Shown here: piece by piece, positions 57,896-64,000 of the stretch | Layout: each line of letters begins with the position of its first letter | Position numbering within the stretch: the first letter of the stretch is position 1 | Source of the DNA: Candidatus Symbiopectobacterium sp. NZEC151 | GTDB lineage: Bacteria > Pseudomonadota > Gammaproteobacteria > Enterobacterales > Enterobacteriaceae | NCBI RefSeq assembly: GCF_025962655.1 | Contig: NZ_JAGFPE010000005.1 | Coordinates: 248,001 to 312,000, forward strand | Direction: 5' to 3' | Length of the DNA stretch: 64,000 nt | Notes under the pieces: model-generated | What the model was told of the DNA's origin: nothing | Seen by the model: the letters and a program-made list of their open reading frames with translations, nothing else | The model's database searches: none | Program-made: the position numbers and the translations under genes

Positions 57896-58537
57896 TCAGG
57901 CGTTGGGCGGTAAACACAGGCCGATGCCCGCCAATCCGCAATAGCCGCCGGGATTCTTGTGCAGGTATTGCTGGTGTTCATCTTCCGCGTAATAAAAGGG
58001 GCCCGCCTGAACGATTTCGGTGCTGATGGTGCGCGCATCACCGCTGGCGCGCATGGCTTGCTGGAAACGCGCCAGACTGGCCTGCGCCAACGTCATCTGT
58101 TCTGCGGTGAGCGTGTAGATGGCTGAGCGATACTGGGTACCAAGATCGTTACCCTGCCGCATGCCTTGCGCCGGATCGTGGTTTTCCCAAAACAGTTGTA
58201 GCAGGCGATCGTAGCTGATGACGGCTGGATCGTAGACGATGCGCACCGCTTCAGCATGATCGGTCAGGCCACTACAGACTTCACGGTAGGTTGGGTTCGG
58301 CGTAAAACCACCGGTGTAGCCTGCTGCGGTGCTGTAGACGCCTTCCTGCTGCCAGAACAAGCGTTCCACGCCCCAAAAACAGCCCATGGCGAACAGCGCA
58401 ACGTCCATATTATCAGGAACGTGCGTCATGGAGTGTTGGCTGACAACGTGCAGGCGTGCCAGCGGCATCGGGGTGCCTCGCCCGGGCAGCGCGTCTGATT
58501 GACGGATACGTTGGTTTTTATCACTGTGCTGTGCCAC
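57896..58537 (-). CDS. msrA: Peptide methionine-S-sulfoxide reductase MsrA
   Basis: A 213-residue repair enzyme reducing methionine-S-sulfoxide. The catalytic Cys is in [14 protein letters not shown], with [24 protein letters not shown] and the C-terminal cysteine region [17 protein letters not shown] used for resolving. The start is GTG 58537: GGGAG stands seven bases ahead and the length then equals E. coli MsrA (212). An ATG at 58561 lies in the same frame but lacks a ribosome site. Divergent from tamA, as in E. coli. Confidence 0.94.
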   Translation of the reverse strand: MAQHSDKNQRIRQSDALPGRGTPMPLARLHVVSQHSMTHVPDNMDVALFAMGCFWGVERLFWQQEGVYSTAAGYTGGFTPNPTYREVCSGLTDHAEAVRIVYDPAVISYDRLLQLFWENHDPAQGMRQGNDLGTQYRSAIYTLTAEQMTLAQASLARFQQAMRASGDARTISTEIVQAGPFYYAEDEHQQYLHKNPGGYCGLAGIGLCLPPNA

Positions 58538-58773
58538 GTTGTTACTCCCGCGATAATCCATGTTATTCATAGGTAGCAGAATAACTAAGAAAGTTCACGC
58601 TGTCTTTATGGTTAAAGCCCGTTTAAGGTTAAGGTGTTGCGCAACCTGCATTTTTGAAATTACTCATTACACTTTAGAGTGGGTGTAGATGAGGATGTTG
58701 AGTGGGATTGTTTTTGACATGATTTTCAACACACGCCTGTGTAGAACAATATAAACGAACGTGGGGAGTTGGC

Positions 58774-60510
58774 GTGTCACGATACCGTACTTTGCTTTTT
58801 GTGTGCCTGCTGGTAACTGCATCGTCCTATGCAGCGAATGTGCGCTTGCAAGTGGTGGGATTGGAAGGGGAATTACAGCGCAACGTGCGTGCGCGGTTAT
58901 CGACCATCGGCCCTGATGAGGTCAGCGCCGACGGGCGCTTTCGTGCCCGGGTTGATGATGCGATCCGGCGTGGGTTGCGGGCGCTGGGGTATTACGATCC
59001 GCAAATCAATTTCGAATACCGCCCGGCAGAAAACGGTGGACGCCCACTGCTGCTGGTGACGGTGACGCCGGGCGAGCCAGTCAAAATCGCGGGCACCCAT
59101 GTTCTGCTGCGCGGCGATGCCAGCAGCGACAGCGATTTCCTCCAACTGCGCCGCCGCAGCCTGCCTGCGATAGGCAGCGTGCTGAACCACGGCGACTATG
59201 ATGATTTCAAACGGTCATTGAATAACCTGGCGTTGCGTAAAGGGTATTTTGATGCGCACTACGACAAAAGCCAGTTGGGTGTGATCCGCGAAACGCGGGA
59301 AGCATTCTGGGATATTGATTATGACGGCGGCACTCGCTACCGTTTTGGCGACGTGCACTTTCAGGGCAGCCAAATCGATGAAGCCTATCTGCGCAATCTG
59401 ATCCCGTTTAAGCAGGGCGATGAGTACACCAGCGAAGATCTGGGCGAATTTAACCGACGTTTGTCCGCCACCGGGTGGTTTACCTCGGCGGTGGTCTCCC
59501 CCAATTTCACGGCGGGAAAAACCGATAAAATGTTGCCACTGGATGCGGTCGTCACGCCGCGTGCGCGCAATTTACTGGAAACCGGGGTAGGCTTCTCCAC
59601 CGACGTGGGGCCGCGCTTTCAGACCACGTGGCGCAGACCATGGATCAACGACCGTGGACACAGTCTGGAAAGCAGCCTGAGCGTTTCGGCACCGGAACAG
59701 TCGCTGGATTTCAGTTACAAAATCCCCTTGCTGAGAAGCCCGTTGGAGCAGTTCTATTTGCTGCAAGCCGGTTTTAAACGCGAAGACCTGAATGACACCA
59801 AATCAGACGGCACCATGCTGAACGTGGCGCGCTTCTGGACGCTTAATCGCGGTTGGCAGCGCTCCATCAACCTGCGCTGGAGTCTCGATCACTTTACCCA
59901 AGGCAGTGTCACCGATACCACCATGCTGCTCTATCCCGGCCTGACGCTGAACCGCACGCGGCAGCGCGGCGGGACCATGCCCACCTGGGGCGATTCACAG
60001 CGCTATTCGCTGGATATCTCGGACACCACCTGGGGCTCGGATATCGATTTTGCGGTGATACAGGCGCAGAACGTCTGGATCCGCACGCTGGAGGATAAGC
60101 ACCGTTTTGTCGCGCGTGGCAACGTCGGTTGGATTGAAACCAACAGCTTCTCCCGCGTGCCGCCGTCATTGCGCTTCTTCGCCGGGGGCGATCGCAGCAT
60201 TCGCGGCTATAAATTCCGCTCCATCTCACCGCGCGATGATGAAGGCAAATTGACCGGTGCGTCAAAATTGCTGACTGGTTCTCTGGAATACCAGTACAAC
60301 TTTACCGGGCGCTGGTGGGGAGCGGTGTTTGTCGATACCGGCGATGCGGTAAACGATCTCAAGATCAATGACCTGAAAACCGGTGCCGGTGTCGGGATCC
60401 GCTGGGCCTCGCCGGTGGGACCGGTCAAATTCGATTTTGCCGTTCCGGTGAACGATTCCGAGAAACGTAACGATCTCCAGTTTTATATTGGTTTGGGGCC
60501 TGAGCTATGA
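58774..60510 (+). CDS. tamA: Translocation and assembly module subunit TamA
   Basis: A 578-residue outer-membrane protein of the Omp85/BamA superfamily (E. coli 577). It has a signal peptide ([16 protein letters not shown]), three POTRA domains (starting [24 protein letters not shown]), and a 16-strand barrel ending in [31 protein letters not shown]. The loop-6 motif is in [16 protein letters not shown]-like sequence near residue 470. The start is GTG with GGGGAG ahead. With TamB it moves autotransporters and phospholipids to the outer membrane. The stop overlaps the tamB start (ATGA). Confidence 0.96.
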   Translation: MSRYRTLLFVCLLVTASSYAANVRLQVVGLEGELQRNVRARLSTIGPDEVSADGRFRARVDDAIRRGLRALGYYDPQINFEYRPAENGGRPLLLVTVTPGEPVKIAGTHVLLRGDASSDSDFLQLRRRSLPAIGSVLNHGDYDDFKRSLNNLALRKGYFDAHYDKSQLGVIRETREAFWDIDYDGGTRYRFGDVHFQGSQIDEAYLRNLIPFKQGDEYTSEDLGEFNRRLSATGWFTSAVVSPNFTAGKTDKMLPLDAVVTPRARNLLETGVGFSTDVGPRFQTTWRRPWINDRGHSLESSLSVSAPEQSLDFSYKIPLLRSPLEQFYLLQAGFKREDLNDTKSDGTMLNVARFWTLNRGWQRSINLRWSLDHFTQGSVTDTTMLLYPGLTLNRTRQRGGTMPTWGDSQRYSLDISDTTWGSDIDFAVIQAQNVWIRTLEDKHRFVARGNVGWIETNSFSRVPPSLRFFAGGDRSIRGYKFRSISPRDDEGKLTGASKLLTGSLEYQYNFTGRWWGAVFVDTGDAVNDLKINDLKTGAGVGIRWASPVGPVKFDFAVPVNDSEKRNDLQFYIGLGPEL

Positions 60511-63500
60511 GCCTGATAAAGAAAATAGCCATTGGGGCCATCGCATTGTTGTTGCTGTTGCTGATCACGCTGGCAGGATTACTGTTTACCACGCCGGGGC
60601 TACATCTGTTGCTCAATGGCGCGGCGCGCTGGGTGCCGGGCTTGGAGATCGCCGAGGTGCAAGGCGGTTGGCGCGATCTGACACTGCGCGGTGTCGGGTA
60701 TCAAACGCCGGGTATCACGCTCAACGCCGGTGAACTGCACCTCGCGCTTGAGCTGGGCTGCCTGGCGCGCAGCCAGATTTGTATCAATGATATTGCGCTA
60801 CGCGAGCTCGATGTTGTGATCGACAGCAGCGCCATGCCGCCGCCCGCAGAGGCTCCGGCCCCGAGTGCGCCGGTGGGCGAGCTCAAGGCACCGTTCCCGA
60901 TACGCCTTAGCCAACTGACGCTGAACAATATCCGCGTCACGCTGGATGATACGGCGGTCTCGCTGGGCGAACTGCGCACCGGCATGCACTGGGAAGGACG
61001 CGCGTTGACCTTGCTGCCAACGCAAATCAATGCGCTGCTGGTGGCATTGCCGAAAACCAAACCAGCAGCGGATGTCGTAGAAAGTACGCTGGCTGCCACC
61101 GAGGATGGCAAAGTCACCGCATCGGAAGTGGGCGATATCGCCTCCGCCACGGCACAGGCCGCTGCCTCACCGCCGGTGGAAGCAACGCCGTCCACACCGG
61201 AAAAAGTGGCAATGCCACCCGCATTGGGCGAGCAGCTACAGGCGCTGTTTGCCAAGCCGCTGCTGCCGGCGTTGCCCGAGTTCACGCTGCCGCTTGATAT
61301 AGACATCAGCGAGTTACGTGGGGAACAACTGCGGCTGACGGGCGATCAAGACATCACCCTCACCACGTTGCAATTGAAAGCCGCCACCCAACAGCAACAC
61401 ATTAAACTGGAAAAACTGGCAATCCAGTCGCCGCAAGGTGCCCTGCACGCGGCGGGCGAGGCCACGCTGAGTGATAACTGGCCGCTGTCGTTTGTTCTGA
61501 ACGGGGTGGTGAATACCGCGCCGTTGAAAGGCGAGAAGATCAAACTGACGGTAGAGGGCAGCCTGCATGACTGGCTGAACACCACGCTTAACCTGTCCGG
61601 GCCGCAGCGTGCGCTGCTCACCCTGAAAGCGCAGTTGGCCCAGCCTGAATTGCCGTTGGCGTTGACCGTGCAGTCTGAACGTCTCGCCTGGCCGTTAACC
61701 GGAGAAGCGGAGTATCAGGCCAATAATCTGGCGTTAAGTCTGACCGGGAAAGCCACCGATTATGCCTTAAAGATCAACGGTGATATTCGCGGTAGCGCCG
61801 TGCCGCCCGCCACGCTGGCATTGGAAGGCAAAGGCAATTTACAGCAGTTTGATATCAGCCCGCTGCGACTCTCTGCGTTGCAAGGCACCACCGAATTGCG
61901 CGCGCTGGTGGACTGGAGCAAGGCCATCAGTTGGCGCAGCGAGCTGGTGCTGGATGGCATTAATACGGCGAAACAATGGCCGGAATGGCCGGCGCGCATT
62001 GATGGCAAGGTAAGCACGCGCGGCAGTTTCTACGGCGGTAACTGGCAGGTGGCGGTTACCGAACTGCGCCTGAACGGCAATATCAAGCAAAACAAACTGA
62101 CAGCGCAGGGCTCGCTGAACGGCAATGCGGCGGGACAGTGGCACATTCCCGGCATCAACCTGGCGTTGGGGCGAAACCAGCTGAACGTCAAAGGCGATTT
62201 AGGTCAGCAATGGCAACTGGACGGCGTCATTGATGCGCCTGCGTTAAACGGTGCGTTGCCGGGGCTGGCGGGGCGCGTTGCCGGTACGGTACGGCTGCGT
62301 GGCAACCACACCGCACCGCAGCTGTTGGCAGATCTCAATGCCACAGGGCTGCGCTGGCAGGGCTTATCGATCAACCGCCTGACGCTGGAAAGCGATGTGC
62401 GCTCGAAGGCGCAAGTGAATGGCCGCATGGCGTTGCGCGTTGAGCAATTGCAGCAGGAAGGGCTGAAGGTTTCTCTGCTGACGCTGAACGCACAGGGCAA
62501 CGAGCAGCAGCATCAGTTGCGCTTGAACGTGGAAGGGGAACCTGTCGCCGGACAACTGACATTGACCGGGCATTTCGACCGGGCGCAGCAGCGCTGGCGC
62601 GGCACACTGGATCAAACCCAGTTCACTACGCCGGTGGGAGAATGGCGTTTGTCGCCCTCAATGTCGCTGGATTACCAGCAAGCGCTGGCGCGCATCACGC
62701 TCGGTGCACACTGTTGGCAAAACCCGAATGCGGAGCTGTGCGTGCCGCGAGCCGTCGATATTGGTCCCAGCGGCCAGGCCAGCGTGGTGTTGAACCGTTT
62801 CGATTTGAAGATGCTTGAACCGTTTTTGGGCGCAGACACTGCGCTGAGCGGGGTATTTACCGGCCGAGCCGACGTCGCCTGGCAACCGGGCGGCGGGCTG
62901 CCGCAGGCAAAAGTCGCGCTCACCGGAAACAAGGTTGCGCTGCGCCAGCAGATGAACGGCAACACGCTGCCTGTCGATTTTGACACTTTCACGCTGAATG
63001 CGGACCTCGATCGCGGCCGTGCGGCGCTGGGGTGGCGTATCGCCATTCACGATAACGGTCAGTTCCGCGGTGATATTCAGGTGACGGACCCGCAGGGGCG
63101 ACGCCAACTGGGGGGCGATATCGCCATCGACAAAATCTCCCTTGCGCTGCTGAATCCAGCGCTGAGTCGGGGAGAAAAAGCGGCGGGTATGCTGAACGGC
63201 GCGTTGCGCGTTGGCGGTAATGTGCGTCAGCCGCAGTTAAACGGACAGCTGGCGCTGGAAGGGCTGGACATCGACGGTCACTGGATGCCGGTGGATCTGA
63301 CCGATGGCCGTTTGGCGGTGAGCTTTAACGGCATGAGTTCTACGCTACAGGGCTTTCTGAAAACCACGCAAGGGCAGCTTAATCTCAACGGTGATGCGGA
63401 TTGGCATCAGCCGGAGGCGTGGCGGGCACGTATTGCAGCGAAGGGCGACCGCGTTCGTGTCACGCTGCCGCCGACGGTGCGGCTGGATGTTTCGCCGGAT

Positions 63501-64000
63501 ATCGAGTTTGTCGCCACGCCGCAGCTCTTCACGCTCAATGGTTCGGTCAGGGTGCCGTGGGCGCGTATTACCGTACAACAGATGCCGGAAAATGCGGTGG
63601 ATGTCTCCTCCGATGAAGTGCTGTTGGATGAACAGCGCCAGCCTTTAACGCGCAACACCGCAGCGATCCCCATCAACAGTAACCTGACCATTCGCGTGGG
63701 GGACGATGTACGCCTTGATGCCTTTGGCCTGCGTGCCAGTTTGCAAGGCGATCTGAAAATGGTGCAGGACGAGCGCGGTTTGGGGCTGAACGGCCAGATC
63801 AACATCCCTACCGGACGTTTCAAGGCCTACGGGCAGGATTTGATTGTGCAAAAAGGGATTCTGGTGTTCTCCGGGCCGCCAGCCGAACCGAATTTGAACA
63901 TCGAAGCGGTGCGCAATCCTGATAATACGGCGGATGGTGTGACGGCGGGTGTGCGCATCACCGGCGCGGCCAGCGCGCCGCACATCGAGGTGTTTTCCAC
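60507..64000 (+). CDS. tamB: TamB (translocation and assembly module), 3' end outside window
   Basis: The frame opens at ATG 60507, overlapping the tamA stop, and stays open to the window end, giving 1164 codons of an expected ~1260. It starts [24 protein letters not shown], a single inner-membrane anchor, and continues in long AsmA/TamB-type beta-helical sequence that spans the periplasm. Near residues 110-240 there is an unusual Ala/Pro/Thr/Glu-rich segment (for example [15 protein letters not shown]). The C-terminal DUF490 domain has begun at the window end ([29 protein letters not shown]). It works with TamA; ytfP probably follows outside the window. Confidence 0.95.
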   Translation, partial: MSLIKKIAIGAIALLLLLLITLAGLLFTTPGLHLLLNGAARWVPGLEIAEVQGGWRDLTLRGVGYQTPGITLNAGELHLALELGCLARSQICINDIALRELDVVIDSSAMPPPAEAPAPSAPVGELKAPFPIRLSQLTLNNIRVTLDDTAVSLGELRTGMHWEGRALTLLPTQINALLVALPKTKPAADVVESTLAATEDGKVTASEVGDIASATAQAAASPPVEATPSTPEKVAMPPALGEQLQALFAKPLLPALPEFTLPLDIDISELRGEQLRLTGDQDITLTTLQLKAATQQQHIKLEKLAIQSPQGALHAAGEATLSDNWPLSFVLNGVVNTAPLKGEKIKLTVEGSLHDWLNTTLNLSGPQRALLTLKAQLAQPELPLALTVQSERLAWPLTGEAEYQANNLALSLTGKATDYALKINGDIRGSAVPPATLALEGKGNLQQFDISPLRLSALQGTTELRALVDWSKAISWRSELVLDGINTAKQWPEWPARIDGKVSTRGSFYGGNWQVAVTELRLNGNIKQNKLTAQGSLNGNAAGQWHIPGINLALGRNQLNVKGDLGQQWQLDGVIDAPALNGALPGLAGRVAGTVRLRGNHTAPQLLADLNATGLRWQGLSINRLTLESDVRSKAQVNGRMALRVEQLQQEGLKVSLLTLNAQGNEQQHQLRLNVEGEPVAGQLTLTGHFDRAQQRWRGTLDQTQFTTPVGEWRLSPSMSLDYQQALARITLGAHCWQNPNAELCVPRAVDIGPSGQASVVLNRFDLKMLEPFLGADTALSGVFTGRADVAWQPGGGLPQAKVALTGNKVALRQQMNGNTLPVDFDTFTLNADLDRGRAALGWRIAIHDNGQFRGDIQVTDPQGRRQLGGDIAIDKISLALLNPALSRGEKAAGMLNGALRVGGNVRQPQLNGQLALEGLDIDGHWMPVDLTDGRLAVSFNGMSSTLQGFLKTTQGQLNLNGDADWHQPEAWRARIAAKGDRVRVTLPPTVRLDVSPDIEFVATPQLFTLNGSVRVPWARITVQQMPENAVDVSSDEVLLDEQRQPLTRNTAAIPINSNLTIRVGDDVRLDAFGLRASLQGDLKMVQDERGLGLNGQINIPTGRFKAYGQDLIVQKGILVFSGPPAEPNLNIEAVRNPDNTADGVTAGVRITGAASAPHIEVFS

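Overview
The window is chromosomal DNA from an Enterobacterales bacterium, most likely a plant-associated soft-rot/canker type (Pectobacteriaceae: Dickeya, Pectobacterium, Brenneria or relatives). The core genes read as close relatives of E. coli proteins (lysA, aas-lplT, hemW-rdgB-yggU-yggT-proC-yggS, nsrR-rnr-rlmB, rpsF-priB-rpsR-rplI, fklB, ytfE, cpdB, cysQ, ytfJKL, msrA, tamA-tamB). The material between them points to plant sugars and hosts: a GH105 unsaturated uronyl hydrolase, a galactonate dehydrogenase, a beta-glucoside PTS, two chemoreceptors and several host-directed proteins. Genus assignment is inference; no rRNA or tRNA gene is present.

Layout. 1-2112: end of an ABC ATPase gene and lysA. 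2113-2607: intergenic DNA with a dispersed repeat. 2608-8005: glycerate uptake and catabolism (GntP-type permease, glycerate 2-kinase, a PykA-type pyruvate kinase, CdaR-type activator). 8027-12593: cellobiose-type PTS with IIA divergent from IIC-GH1-IIB, closed by a UxuR/ExuR-like repressor; TTGG-N4-CCAA palindromes in the divergent gap look like its operators. 12643-14912: acetyltransferase, second copy of the repeat (inverted), Tsr-like chemoreceptor. 15303-19461: an OmrA/OmrB-type small RNA followed by aas, lplT and an elaA-like gene. 19485-20958: two tandem, AT-rich, mutually paralogous 197-residue proteins of unknown family. 21110-26507: the conserved yggR/yggS-proC-yggT-yggU-rdgB-hemW block. 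26569-31217: lgoR divergent from lgoD, an ABC sugar-binding protein lacking its permease, and a GH105 hydrolase. 31302-32798: a secreted metzincin protease with a chitin-binding-like tail. 32799-33794: AT-rich DNA without a convincing gene.

33795-64000 follows the E. coli nsrR-to-tamB order with insertions. nsrR, rnr, rlmB, a bsmA-like lipoprotein and a YgiW-like protein come first. Then come a 1061-residue toxin-like protein (His/Cys C-terminal domain after a hydrophobic segment), a Cache chemoreceptor, yjfP and a CscA-type sucrose hydrolase. The S6-PriB-S18-L9 operon follows with a hairpin leader. After it lie a DUF488 gene, ytfB, fklB and ytfE with a near-perfect NsrR box, a small stand-alone protein with an MARTX/C80-like His-Cys pattern, a decayed fragment matching part of cpdB, cpdB itself, cysQ, ytfJ, ytfK, ytfL, msrA, tamA and tamB (cut by the window end).

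Least explained parts: the tandem 197-residue paralogues, the two His/Cys-domain proteins (38556-41741 and 51227-51937), and the ~95 bp dispersed repeat. No CRISPR array, insertion sequence, rRNA or tRNA was seen.
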